A DNA stretch of 64,000 nucleotides from Ariolimax columbianus. Its lineage: Eukaryota; Mollusca; Gastropoda; Stylommatophora; Arionidae. This document shows, piece after piece, positions 21,225 through 31,890 of the stretch; the first letter of the stretch is position 1, and each line of letters opens with the position of its first letter. A program made the position numbers and the translations under genes. The notes under the pieces are model-generated. The model was not told the DNA's origin. It ran no database searches and worked only from the letters and a program-made list of their open reading frames with translations. The stretch is taken from assembly GCA_036924085.1 (NCBI GenBank), contig JAVGWX010000009.1:57826331-57890330 (forward strand). The letters are read 5' to 3'.

Positions 21225-23000
21225 TTATTTTTTTCGCTTGTGTCCTGCTTGTACCTTTCAGCATCAGGTTATGAAAAGGTTTCACGACCGGGCCCTATTA
21301 TATGCTTCGTACACGGGAAGCTTTACTGCTTCTGTTATTTCTGGTATCTATCGTTTGCGTAGTCGGCCCTTGGCTTTGTTTCCATTGTATCTGTATAGCA
21401 TTGCTTTCTGAGGGATACCATCTGGTGTTTGACGTGTCACGTGGTGGAACCATTTGGTTTGTTGTATGTTGATTAGGTCTAGAACTGGTGTTGTACCTAC
21501 TTGCCTATTGATGAGGTCTAGCACTGGTGTTGTACATACTTGCCTATTGATGAGGTCTAGCACTGGTGTTGTACCTACTTGTCTCTTGATGAGGTCTAGC
21601 ACTGGTGTTGTACCTACTTGTCTCTTGATTAGGTCTAGAACTGGTGTTGTACCTACTTGTCTCTTGATGAGGTCTAGCGCTGGTGTTGTACCTACTTGTC
21701 TCTTGATGAGGTCTAGCACTGGTGTTGTACCTACTTGTCTCTTGTTGAGGTCTAGCACTGGTGTTGTACATACTTGCCTATTGATGAGGTCTAGCACTGG
21801 TGTTGTACCTACTTGTCTCTTGATGAGGTATAGCACTGGTGTTGTACCTACTTGTCTCTTGATGAGGTCTAGCACTGGTGTTGTACCTACTTGTCTCTTG
21901 ATGAGGTCTAGCACTGGTGTTGTACTTACTTGTCTCTTGTTGAGGTCTAGCACTGGTGTTGTACCTACTTGTCTCTTGATGAGGTCTAGCACTGGTGTTG
22001 TACCTACTTGTCTCTTGATGAGGTCTAGCACTGGTGTTGTACCTACTTGTCTCTTGATGAGGTCTAGCACTGGTGTTGTACCTACTTGTCTCTTGATGAG
22101 GTCTAGAACTGGTGTTGTACCTACTTGTCTCTTGTTGAGGTCTAGCACTGGTGTTGTACCTACTTGTCTCTTGATGAGGTCTAGAACTGGTGTTGTACCT
22201 ACTTGTCTCTTGATGAGGTCTAGCACTGGTGTTGTACCTACTTGTCTCTTGATGAGGTCTAGCACTGGTGTTGTACCCACTTGTCTCTTCATGGGGTCTA
22301 GCACTGGTGTTGTACCTACTTGTCTCTTGATGAGGTCTAGCACTGGTGTTGTACCTACTTGTCTCGTGATGAGGTCTAGCACTGGTGTTGTACCTACTTG
22401 TTTCCTAATATCTTCGTTTCTGATTCTATACATTATTGTTACTCCAAGCATTCTGCGAAGACATTTCATCTCTGTTGTTACAATTTCTCATTTATATTTG
22501 CTTGTCAATGTCCAAATTTTGCACTATTAGCACAATGTGGGTAGAAATATAATGTTGTATAGTGTTCTTTTTTGTATCCATTTTCTTTATGTTGATTTTC
22601 CTACCGTAATCCGTACATACCTCATCAAGATTGTTGATAAGTTCCTGGAATAGTTTTTCTGAGATTGCTGTTACTGCTTGGTCATCAGTAAAGAGGAGTT
22701 TATTTAAGTGATCACTGAGGTTGGTTCATTCATCAATTATCGTTGACTTTCTTACATATTGCGCCTATATATCTGATAAACAGTAAAGGGAATAGTACAC
22801 AATCTTGCTGTACACCGGTCCTAACATGATATTTTTTCGGAATACCCTGCGTTTGATCATAATGAACATTCACTATTCACATAAAGACTTTTACATAGAT
22901 TGGTAAAATGTTTTTGTTTTTTTTATTCCATAACGTTCTTGAGCGTAGTCTATTTTTTCACTATGGCTAAGCAATAATATTCATCTATTCGTTTTCTAAA
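21225..23000 (-). pseudogene. LINE relic carrying an in-frame 39-bp array
   Basis: Minus-strand order: a motif-A-side piece near 22880-22950, TGVQQDCVLFPLLF near 22770-22830, then CLRRMLGVTIMYRIRNEDI (22405-22470), the array, and the C-terminus QTKWFHHVTRQTPDGIPQKA, MLYRYNGNKAKGRLRKR (21348-21460). The 3' end near 21225-21320 matches 13.80-13.90, 37.60-37.72 and 48.5-48.6 kb. The unexpanded version is at 48.25-48.49 kb. The 373-codon frame here is LINE sequence plus array, not a host gene. Confidence 0.85.
21455..22405. repeat. 39-bp array, about 24 units, inside a LINE
   Basis: The unit TTGATGAGGTCTAGCACTGG then TGTTGTACCTACTTGTCTC repeats head to tail. On the minus strand it encodes RQVGTTPVLDLIK, thirteen residues, so both flanks stay in frame. 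Occasional changes (GATTAG, AGAACTGG, TTGCCTATTG) distinguish units. In the related LINE at 48.33-48.37 kb the same segment is single-copy. Confidence 0.97.
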
Positions 23001-23279
23001 CTTGGAAATTCTTTTTTAAAAATTTAGCAATATATGCCAAAGCGACAACTTTTTACAATTTAAATATTGCGGAATATCCTCCAACGACCAACGTTGTGTT
23101 CTCCATAGCTATATTCTTTAGTATGCCGGAAAATGGATGTGCTAATTTGTGAGTACGATTGTGGCAAAGAAAATAACAAGTAGAGGTTGTTCTGGTTATG
23201 GCTGACAGTGATAGAGATTACAGAAATGTCGAATGTAAAAATGATCAAACTTGTCACATGATATCCGGTCCTACGACTA

Positions 23280-23784
23280 TTAATATATTAGATTGCATAT
23301 TCTGACACAATAACTCGAATCGTGGTTTACTATTCATCACTGCTGGTCTCATAGCAATCTCGATGTTCTGATGACTTGATCGGCACTTTGTTTTAAATGC
23401 AGTTAATGTTGAAAATGCCGATTCTCACAAATGTGTGGTAACAAATGGCAGAAGAGCTGCCATCGCTAATTCCTTCAGTATTGCGCCACCTGTCAGGCTC
23501 AACCGACGCAGGCGCGCCCTAAATTGTGAAAACACAAGTTATCGCAAGAGCACGAATATTTGAATTTGACGAGAACGGCCCAACAGTTCTAAAACGTTCG
23601 CGAAGGTGTTAAGGCAACAGTGCGGTCAAAAAGCCACAATAAGCAATGTCATCACTGTTGTCGGAAAAGAAGGATACGATTAGTTACCTAATCATTTATG
23701 CATTTTTATTCTCAAATGTTACCGCGACCTTAAATATTATTTATGCAACCACCAGAGGAGTCGATGTAGTTTGAGAAGCCCTGC
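23280..23784 (-). pseudogene. hAT transposase C-terminal relic
   Basis: Minus-strand translation of 23290-23470 gives LLPFVTTHL, stop, ESAFSTLTAFKTKCRSSHQN and IEIAMRPAVMNSKPRFELL. This matches the hAT dimerisation region of ZBED/SCAND3-like proteins. On the plus strand GTTTGAGAAGCCCTG at 23769-23783 resembles a hAT terminal inverted repeat, and CTCTAACA beside it could be half of an 8-bp TSD. The other end was not found. It is a non-functional remnant. Confidence 0.75.
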
Positions 23785-24659
23785 TCTAACACAATATTTT
23801 ATCAGTGTTGGAAACTTCAGCGTACAAGGTGGCGTTCTCAGTTCCCCTCTTCATTGGCTGGCCCACTTTAATTGCATTAATCCAGGTACCCATTTACGTC
23901 TGAAGCGAGAAACTATCTTAGCGCTCTTGTTGTATGTAAGCTTTTTAACTAACTACGATCGAAAAATTGTATTGAGGCATAATTTGTTGACCTCCTCTGT
24001 TTAGGAGTATATCAAAAGTCAATTGCCTCCTGTGTGATATGCCTGTCACACGCCAAGATTGTCGTAATTGGTTTATTTATATATTTCTGTCTTATATGCA
24101 AGACGGATGTACTCTGCAGGAACTTCCGGAATTCGTCGACAAGGTACAGAGAGTGCTCTATTTTGGATTTGAGCGGCTGTCATTACAAGCGCTAAATGCT
24201 TTCGCCACAGGTGGAGGGAAATTTGTGTACTTATTCTATGTTATATTACGTAACAAGTAAATATACAAAGACACCGTTTTTGGTACAATATTTTACCTGT
24301 GCTAAGACAAGTTTTTTTTTTGGGGAAAGGGGTTGGGAGGTTAAGGGTGGGGGGGGGACTACATGGGGTGTAGTCTAGTCTCTTACATGTATCTTAGTCG
24401 GGTGTTTTGTGTTGTTTGATTTATTGTTTTCCTATGACAATCCTTAAAAATAAGAAATGTTGGTCGTATAGAGACATTTTGGGCGTATATAGGCATTTTG
24501 GCATGTTTAGCTTAGAAGAAAATTCAACGTCATTGCACATGATTTAGCCCATAAGAGCTCTGTTCTTCTCCATATTTGTTGTTGAGAATATCAGCACAGT
24601 GCTTCCTATCACCGGAGAGGATCCCGTAATAGATTGAGTAGATTTTTAACATCATTTTG
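23785..24659. other. No recognised feature
   Basis: T- and G-runs lie near 24310-24355. Short frames have no recognised domain. Confidence 0.4.
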
Positions 24660-24684
24660 AATTTCGCTCGATTTCCAACTACCG

Positions 24685-24836
24685 ATGTATTGTTAACGTG
24701 TACGCGGGCGTCCGATCTCTACTTCCCAAAGATCCGGGGAAATACCAGAAAGTCTACGTGAAAAAATACCGTCTCCGCCGTGATTTGAACCCGCGACCTT
24801 CACCACCCGAGGCCGACGTGCTACCTTGAGACAGTT
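24685..24836 (-). mobile_element. SINE-D copy
   Basis: Minus-strand tRNA-like head 24772-24836: GTCTCAAGGTAGCACGTCGG and B-box GCGGGTTCAAATCAC. The body includes AAAAATACCGTCTCC and GTCCGATCTCTACTTCCCAA (24708-24728). The related copy at 60.59-60.93 kb has the latter segment amplified into an array. Confidence 0.7.
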
Positions 24837-25225
24837 ATGAGGAAAGACTCTGAAAAACCGGCCAACAGTGTCTAGAAGAGAGAAGAATTCGTGGTGACAA
24901 TACAGGTTTATAAGATGATCAGAGGAATGAATAAATTAGACTATAACAAGTTTTTTTAAAATACAGCCACCCACAAGAACAAGAAGGCATAGCTACAAAT
25001 TAACTAAAGAGTGGTCCAGATCAAATATTAGGAAATTTTTTTTTAGTCAGAGAGTGGTGAATGCATGGAATGCATTGCCACGGGAGGTAGTGTAAGCAGG
25101 GGCAGTTAATGCGTTTAAGAATAAATTGGATGCGCATAGCTTTTAGAACAAGGTGATGTAAATGAAACTAGTTGTATACAGACTCTGCAGAGTCTCCTAA
25201 ACCAGTATAAAGACGCTAAGTTAAG
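24837..25225 (+). pseudogene. CR1-like LINE C-terminal relic
   Basis: Translation in shifting frames gives QVYKMIRGMNKLDYNKFF (24900-24955) and SYKLTKEWSR, then RKFFFSQRVVNAWNALPREV (about 25031-25092), a stop, and AVNAFKNKLDAH. This is the strongly conserved C-terminus of CR1-like LINEs. The 3' part KLVVYRLCRVS with TAAACCAGTATAAAGACG recurs at 10.43 and 60.36 kb. Confidence 0.85.
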
Positions 25226-25625
25226 AGACCACTCATGAGTAAATAATAGTAAATGGAGGAACAACTACTGAAAAGAACATATGTAATAATCGCAACTTTA
25301 AATTCTAAAATCTCAAAGCTGGTGTAATCGTTGCATTTCCTCCAATGCTTTTGTATTGCATATACTAATGCCAGATGTGAGTATCCCGAAATTCACTCGG
25401 GGCTCAATCAAAACGTGGCCTCTTGCTTGAGATAAAGAATAAAGACGCCTGTGACAAATGACACAATTTTATCCATGAATTATTCTCACGGGGGTCATGC
25501 ATAGCCTACTGTATATACAGGCCTTCTGACTCATGAAGAAATCCCTTTGGAAAGTTACATTCCACGGCTTACTAAAAAACTAAACTTGCATGTGTCAACT
25601 ATCAGTGCTACTATAAATATATACG
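25226..25625. other. No recognised feature
   Basis: AT-rich, no motif recognised. Confidence 0.4.
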
Positions 25626-25629
25626 GAGA

Positions 25630-26075
25630 AGGCGATGGCGGCGGATAGGCTACATATTACGGAACCCAGTGGATAACATTACCAGACAAGCTCTGCTGTG
25701 GATAACATTACCAGACAAGCTCTGCAGTGGATAACATTACCAGACAAGCTCTGCAGCGGATAAAATTACCAGACAAGCTCTGCAGTGGAAAACGTTACCA
25801 GATAAGCTCTGCAGTGGATAACATTACCAGACAAGCTCTGCAGTGGATAACATTACCAGACAAGCTCTGCAGTGGATAACATTACCAGACAAGCTCTGCA
25901 GTGGATAACATTACCAGACAAGCTCTGCAGTTGATAACATTACCAGACAAGCTCTGCAGTGGATAACATTACCAGACACGCTCTGCAGTGGATAACATTA
26001 CCAGACAAGCTCTGCAGTGGATAACATTACCAGACAAGCTCTGCAGTGGATAACATTACCAGACAAGCTCTGTTC
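25630..26075 (+). repeat. 29-bp array grown from a LINE C-terminus
   Basis: 25630-25695 reads RRWRRIGYILRNPVDNITRQ in LINE style (the GHxLRKP - ITRQAL segment). Then the unit GGATAACATTACCAGACAAG with CTCTGCAGT repeats about 13 times (CCAGACAAG at 25682 and 25711). The unit encodes the NITRQALQW portion. 29 bp is not a multiple of three, so frame cycles. A single-copy relative is near 60.09 kb (ATTACTAGACAGTCTCTG). After 26075 the flank does not continue the expected LINE protein. Confidence 0.9.
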
Positions 26076-26229
26076 TGGGATACAGATTTTGCTAGGAAAG
26101 CTTCCTGATCCTGAAGGCTATGTCTTCCTGAATACCGTAACAGCTCGATATTGGACTAAGGCAACTTTATTTGTAAGGCCAGATATCAGACGGGCAGACG
26201 TGTGGAGATTGTTGTGTATACTGTATGTT

Positions 26230-26720
26230 TTGGCTTGTACAGATTAAGTATAAGTTTACCAGGATGCATATCTCAACGGTGACAGTTTTGGTGTAGACAA
26301 GATTTTCCCAAGCGCCGGTCTAGCGTTGTTATTGCGGAGAAAGAAGCATTTCCCTAAAATCATTGAGCGCTGAGCACTTAAAGAGATGATGATCAACGGT
26401 TTCATATGGGTGTGTACACTGCTGGCACTCAAGAGTGTGTTGTGGTTGGATTCTGTTCAGGTGTTTGTATAGTGGGATGTGTTGGGCTCTCAGTCGGAAA
26501 ATGGTGTTCTGATCCTTCCATGTGAGTTGATTTACACTGTCATTTGGACTGGGGCTTGCCATATGTCTGTAGTCCTCCCTTCTCGTGTTTCCCAGGGCCC
26601 ATCTGTTCAGCCAACTTACTTTGCTTGCTGATCTTATGAGCTGTTTGGCTCTACAGTGGTTGGTGTGTGTGCCTGTTCTTGTCCGTCTTAAAAGTTAAAA
26701 ATGAAACCTGATCGAGTTGT
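26230..26720 (-). pseudogene. I/Jockey-group LINE C-terminal relic
   Basis: The 77-codon minus-strand frame 26329-26562 has FRLRAQHIPLYKHLNRI, then CQQC...ETVDHHLFKCSAL, a zinc-knuckle-like CxxC-H-C arrangement following RNase H in many LINEs. Upstream, 26562-26700 continues in other frames with KVSWLNRWALGNTRR. It differs from the two other zinc-knuckle families here. Confidence 0.8.
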
Positions 26721-26763
26721 ATTCTGGGGGGTGGGGGTTGTGTGTGTGTGTGGGCGTGCGTGC

Positions 26764-26856
<93 letters not shown>
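26764..26856. repeat. (TA)n microsatellite
   Basis: Uninterrupted TA dinucleotides for about 90 bp, preceded by GT- and GC-rich dinucleotides. Confidence 0.98.
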
Positions 26857-26860
<4 letters not shown>

Positions 26861-27344
26861 TAGTTGCATATCTATAAAACTGCTAGTTGTATTTTCGACT
26901 GCTGTTTGTGTGAGAAGGCTTTTTCAACCTGTCAGTGTTCAAAAACAAACAAAGAATGATATTTTACATTGGATCGCTTTGTCTCCTAGAAACAACACTG
27001 CATTCACGGTTATCAAATATTTCAATTGCTTTCTAAAAAAAATTTGCTGTTATTAGTAATTGTATTTACTGCTTGGTTTCTGGTTATTTTAACTTTACGA
27101 GTTTCATTTGATAATATTGGATTTAAAAACGTGTACACAAAATACTATACAATTATTTTTTTATTTCTGTCTGAGCTATGCGTGATAACTGTTTCCTTTT
27201 TACACCGGTTCGTGAAATGTTTTTCATATTTTCACTAGTCCCGGGGTATAGAAAGTTGGGAATAACTGCTGTAGACATAATCTGCTCCTGGGGGTAGAGA
27301 GCAATCGATTGAACAATGTCATATGTTTAATTGTCTTAATTATA

Positions 27345-27500
27345 TTCTTCTTTTCTTCTTCTTCTTCTTCTTCTTCTTCTTCTTCTTCTTCTTCTTCTTC
27401 TTCTTCTTCTTCTGCCTATTTCTTTCTTCTTCTGTCTCTTCTCTTTTTCTTTCTTCTTTTCTGACTCTTCTTCTTCATCAGCATTTCTTCTTCATCAGCA
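27345..27500. repeat. (CTT)n microsatellite
   Basis: Perfect TTC/CTT repeats at 27347-27412 then a degenerate pyrimidine-rich extension with two CTTCATCAGCATT copies near 27475-27502. Confidence 0.97.
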
Positions 27501-27502
27501 TT

Positions 27503-28430
27503 ATCACTATCTTCATCATGACCACATTCATTCTTGTAATTCTTCTTCCTCCTCCCCGTCTACATCTACTAGTTTCATCACAAGCGAGTTATGCGCTGTT
27601 TTTGTTTCCCTTCATGTGCTATTATTTTCAGAGTATCGGTGCGTGCGTGTGTTTGTTGTGGTAAGCGTATAATAATATGCACGCGTGTAATGGTATGAAT
27701 GTGCGAAGTGATATGTATAGGTGTAATTGTAAGTGTGTGTGTGTGAATAAGAGTATCTATGTGTGGTATGTGTGCCTCTTGGTAGGTTAGTCAGTCGATC
27801 TGCCTATCTCTGTATGTATGATTGTTCCTGCGCATGTGTATCTACGTATGTATGAATGTTTGCCAGATTGAACTTCAGCACCTTTAGCAAAGCACGAAAG
27901 TAAAGCCCCACAGCGCAACAAAACATGTTATGAAAATCACATAAACTTTCTTGTTCGACCTCATCGCGTAAAACAGGTTAACCAGCACTACAGGTGTACA
28001 CACATTGCTTTGCACAGGCTTCCTGTAATGATCTGCGAAATAGATTACAATATATGTGTGAGGTGCAGCAAACAAGTAACCATAATATTTTAATATTAAT
28101 CTTTATTTTCATATTGTGCATATTTTTTAACTTTTAGTGAGTGTGTATTTCTTTTTTTCTTAGCCATACTCAGAGACTCACTTTTCTGTTCATAAGCTTC
28201 TATTAACTTAACCGAAATGGACCACTAATGGCTCACTCTCCGCGACTTTCTTGTCTTTCTGGGTCTTTCTTTCATTAAATCGTATTTACTAGTAACCAGC
28301 AAGAAATGGCCAGGCATCTAAATGGGATAAGATCTTACTCAGTCCGTTAACATATCTTTCAACAGGGATGAAAGGCCCAAACTGGTACGTTGTGGGGGTG
28401 GCAGAAATAGTGAGAGGCCGAACCTAGAGC
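27503..28430. other. No recognised feature
   Basis: GT-rich stretch 27640-27860; otherwise AT-rich with no recognised gene. A GTTGGGAATAACTGCTG motif at 27255 resembles an isolated hAT end. Confidence 0.35.
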
Positions 28431-28436
28431 AGCGTT

Positions 28437-28455
28437 TCCCAACCACAAACATTTC
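28437..28455 (+). mobile_element. Possible hAT terminal repeat
   Basis: CAGCGTTTCCCAACC resembles the consensus end of Charlie-type hAT elements and is preceded by CCTAGAG. No matching opposite end or transposase was found to the right, so this is tentative. A G-run lies at about 28594-28612. Confidence 0.3.
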
Positions 28456-28734
28456 CTGCCGGTCGCCAGACAAAGTGGGGAGATCGCCTTGAGGTGATTT
28501 AAGCTCTGACTGGCTAACGTTTAAACTAAAATGACATCAGCTACACAAGTATCCGTACTTTTCGAACACAAGAGCTCATCTATATTTGGCGTGTTTGGTT
28601 GGGGGGGGGGGGGGTGTTGTTATTATTATGTCATCCTAAAATTGATAGACACGTTTTAGAGCTTTATTTATCTGCTAAATCTGTGTTGTGGTATTTTGGA
28701 AGACAAGTCTTGTGTGTGTGTTATTTTGTAGTGC

Positions 28735-28920
28735 ATGCGCTGAAGCGGTTACGGACCCAAATCTGACTGATAGCGACAAGTCAAACGCCTCAGACATACG
28801 AGGACCAGAGAAAGCACAGGTGGCCATTACCAGTGCCAACACTAGACAAGCTCAATGGCAGTGTCGACAGCCTCAGGATGACAGCTGCTTTCTTCGAACA
28901 AATTCAAGTTGACGTCTGAC
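28735..28920 (+). pseudogene. LINE zinc-knuckle C-terminal fragment
   Basis: ACATACGAGGACCAGAGAAA encodes TYEDQRKHR, followed by PTLDKLNGSVDSLRMTAAFF and EQIQVDV then a stop and GAAGAAGAAAAAGAAG. It is the same family as the minus-strand relic at 19.93-20.11 kb. A frame shift separates it from upstream sequence. Confidence 0.75.
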
Positions 28921-28944
28921 AGCGGACGAAGAAGAAAAAGAAGA

Positions 28945-29228
28945 AACGACTCAGAGCTGCCAAGACGCTTCTCCATCTCATCGTGCTGATCCTGGATACC
29001 AGGCTGCAACAGGGAACACTGGCTAAGAAGAAGGGATCGAAAAGAGAAGGCTTACCCGGTACCCACAAACATGCCTGCTGAAGACCGATCTGTTCAACCA
29101 AAAGGTGCAAATATCGAAGTCAAACGGTAAACTACGACACAACGCATTCCGTTCTCCGGACTACATCCTGCTCCTTGCAAAGCCCTTTTCAGGGATTGCT
29201 AGCGGGAGTTGAGAACGAACAATGAAGA
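28945..29228 (+). mobile_element. SINE-E, 5'-truncated
   Basis: Starts at CAGAGCTGCCAAGACGCTTC, then TGATCCTGGATACCAGGCTG, GGTGCAAATATCG, TAAACTACGACACAACGC and GGGAGTTGAGAACGAAC with a GAAGAAGAAAA tail. It lacks the head unit that forms the 53-bp satellite. It directly follows the GAA tail of a LINE fragment. Confidence 0.85.
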
Positions 29229-29429
29229 AGAAAAAATAAATGAAAAATAAGGAAATATGAACATAATGTCAGACCTCTCCCTGGGACTTATCAATTGTGG
29301 CCACTTCTTAAACACCCGAACTGGCACTTGACAACTAAACAACCAATGAACAGTGTTTTGAAACCAATTCTGTGCTAGCAGCGCCAGGCGTGATCCTTAA
29401 CAAAAGGCACAAGAGAGAAAACTAGCGTC

Positions 29430-29725
29430 GTGACATTACATTTCTAAGAAAGGCAATCAGTGTCACCAGAAGAGAATGAATGAGAAATGTGGAGATTTTA
29501 AAAATGATGAGAAATACTGGTCTGTTCATAGACATAAAATAAGATGGTTTGCTCGTGCTCCCACAGTACGGTTATGGCACAAACAATTTCAGCTACAGGG
29601 CACGAGGTAGTCCGCGCGGAACATGACTAGATGACACAAGAGTAATCGTTCACGAGCTTCAGGTCAGGCTAAGTTATTCCGTTACTGGTGAGGACGATGA
29701 GGACGATCTATGAAGACAAACACAC
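29430..29725 (+). pseudogene. LINE C-terminal relic
   Basis: Reads FLRKAISVTRRE, NVEILKMMRNTGL, IRWFARAPTV and, after a shift, an RGSPRGT-like segment then LDDTRVIVHELQVRLSYSV and EDDEDD (29620-29710). This is the usual LINE order from the YLRR-VTRRD segment to GRPR-W-DD. It is decayed. Confidence 0.6.
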
Positions 29726-30525
29726 AATCTCACACGACGCTTATCTGTCAGCACCCGCTGCCTGTGTGTCCACTGGTCGGAGATTGTTCCTTTTTTTTAT
29801 GTTGTCATCCCAGCTCTTTTTGAGATGACCTCTTCGTCGTCCGCCTTACACCTTTCCGTGCAGGATCGAATTTGCAAGACGAACTTACAGCAACATAATC
29901 AAGACGCTTGGCTCAAGAAAGACGACATAAGCTTCCCTTGGCGCTTGTCGGTAAACTCCCTTTGGTGCTTGTCGGCACATATAGATGTACAATGGAATAA
30001 AAATAGTCAAGGACACATGCGAATGCACGCGCAAAATCTAAGAGTAGTATTGTAAGAGAATGAAACTGTCCAAAGAATGCATTATTTCTACACGCATCGC
30101 CATCATAAATTCAATGCTGAAAACTATACGGGTTTGAGTTTACGATATCGGCTTCATGTACCATAATGTTGCACCATATTTCAAGATGCTGTAGGGCCCT
30201 TACATCAGGACCTAGAGTTGACACTATTATTAATCAAGACGGATTTAAAAAGAAAATCAATCTAACTTGGCTAATATGTCAATCACTGTCATGCAGTTTG
30301 TTTGTCCTCAATGGCCCTGACCCATGTCAGTCGTTCTGAAGTTATTACCCCGTTAAAGCATCTGTGAGCAACCGCGTTAGTAGGTCAGATGCATAACGTA
30401 ATTAAAAAAGCAAGATGAAAGCCGTTAGTGACGTGAAAAGCTGGGGGAATGCACTTATCGTATTCTGGGAATATCGCGTTCATGAACTAATGCGTTAATT
30501 TTTTTTTGGGTATTACACAGGCGAA
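29726..30525. other. No recognised feature
   Basis: Frame 29825-30055 has no recognised domain. Nothing else was identified. Confidence 0.4.
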
Positions 30526-30526
30526 G

Positions 30527-30650
30527 TCGGGTCGTCATAGCAGAGAGGTAAAGGTGTATGCCTCGTAAGAAACGAAAGCGCGAAACGGTATGGTTCGAAT
30601 CCTGTAAGTGTCAAGCGACTCCTGGTCTGAATTTGGGTGAGACCAGCGTC
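30527..30650 (+). mobile_element. SINE-C head fragment
   Basis: GGGTCGTCATAGCAGAGAGG forms the A-box side, GTATGGTTCGAATCCTGTAAG the B-box side, and TCAAGCGACTCCTGGTCTGA is the SINE-C body seen at 61.65 kb. Only the 5' third remains. Confidence 0.75.
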
Positions 30651-30679
30651 TAGTTATATTGGAGATTTATGACGAACTG

Positions 30680-31025
30680 AGACGCTAGTTCAGTCAGGCA
30701 CAACATACTGTTCAAGACGTCGCGTCGGGGTCAGGCACAATACACTGACCAAGACCACAATATCTCTTCCATGTAGTTTTCCCTGGAAGTCGGCTGTTGT
30801 TAAGTCAGCCTGGCTGACGAGATGTGGATCGACGTATTCCCCGTAGTATCGAGCGTCACGTAGATGAAGGCAAGCATAGCACAACCGCTGGGAGGACTGT
30901 GGTCCACCTTCACCAGCACGCTCTGGATGTGAGGAAAGCTACTACAACCCGCCACTTAACGTCCTTTTCAGGAACCACAAAAGAGTAAACTTACTCATTG
31001 CTGGCATTAAACAACAACACTAGAG
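30680..31025 (+). mobile_element. CAA repeat copy
   Basis: AGTCAGGCACAACATACTG appears in two tandem-like versions (about 30692-30745). Then AAGTCAGCCTGGCTGACGAG, CATAGCACAACCGCTGGGAGG, CCACTTAACGTCCTTTTCAGG and the tail AAACAACAACACTAG. It is colinear with 51.1 and 12.83-13.1 kb. Confidence 0.85.
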
Positions 31026-31109
31026 ATTAACGAAAACAACGAGATCGCATGTACACTTGATGCACGCAAAAACCATTCGTTATAAGTATCGTTTATTCAC
31101 TTGTGTCGT

Positions 31110-31480
31110 TAGACGGCGTGGGGAGGTGTAGTTGTCTGTCATGTACCAGATTTGTTGCCGCTGTTGTTGTCATTCCGTTTTCCTTCAGTGTCTTACTGAT
31201 ATCGTCTCTCCATATTTCCCGTGGCCTTTCTCTTGCTCTGCAACACTGATGTCTGGTATTGTAGATCCGCCCAGCTCGCTACTTTGGTTGCATTCTTGTA
31301 AGGTGCCATTATATTCTCTGCCGTTCCATGTATTCTATGAACATTGTTGCACCGACCGCTTGGTTTCTTTGGGTCGTACTCTGTCCAGCCTTGCGAACCC
31401 GACCGCCTTTCCCAAACAACTCATTTCGCATACCATGATTTTCCTTTGCAAAATAAAGCGGCGGATAAACTGTGTTACCT
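31110..31480 (-). pseudogene. Probable LINE C-terminal relic
   Basis: A minus frame reads ISKTLKENGMTTTAATNLVH with DRQLHLPTP (31110-31200), preceded by a GHGKYGETI / PREIWRD-like segment, reminiscent of the GRPR-W-DDI region of LINEs. Similarity is weak. Confidence 0.4.
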
Positions 31481-31629
31481 AGCAGTAAGTATAACCTACC
31501 TGTTTCAGCACTAGGATTACGTAGAAATGAAGGGCCTGAATAAAATACCAGGATTTCCAGGAAAAGTTAAATACGGTACCAGAAATAAATACCAGAATTT
31601 CAAGTAAAGATGAGGTAACTTAAGGATCG

Positions 31630-31890
31630 CCCCCTCCCATGTCATATCTCCAAACTGTCCATAGTTTTTATGTTTGTCACCCTCTTTCCCTCTTCCATAT
31701 CATTCTGCCTGTTGTCACCGTGTGTTCCAACCTGGCTCTTCTCATAACATGTCCGAAAAAGAATGACTGCCTTGTCCTGATCTTTACCGTAAACTGTCTC
31801 TGTGCCTGTGCCTTTTCAATTACTACGCTATTAATTTTCTTTGCAGTCGATGAAATTCAACATTCTGGAAAATTATGATGAATTAGCGTA
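31630..31890 (-). pseudogene. RTE-like LINE C-terminal relic
   Basis: Minus-strand IRTRQSFFFGHVMRRARLEH, VTTGRMIWKRERG and WRYDM parallel 1.85-2.20 kb (VVTTGMISRKRDRG). Frame changes are needed. Same family, older or similarly decayed. Confidence 0.7.

Noticed and set aside
21348..22530. Open frames of 373 and 358 codons on opposite strands
   Set aside because: Both span the 39-bp array. A period divisible by three keeps frames open; flanks belong to a LINE relic.
27245..28455. hAT element between the motif at 27255 and that at 28437
   Set aside because: The two terminal-repeat-like motifs point away from each other, so they cannot bound one element.
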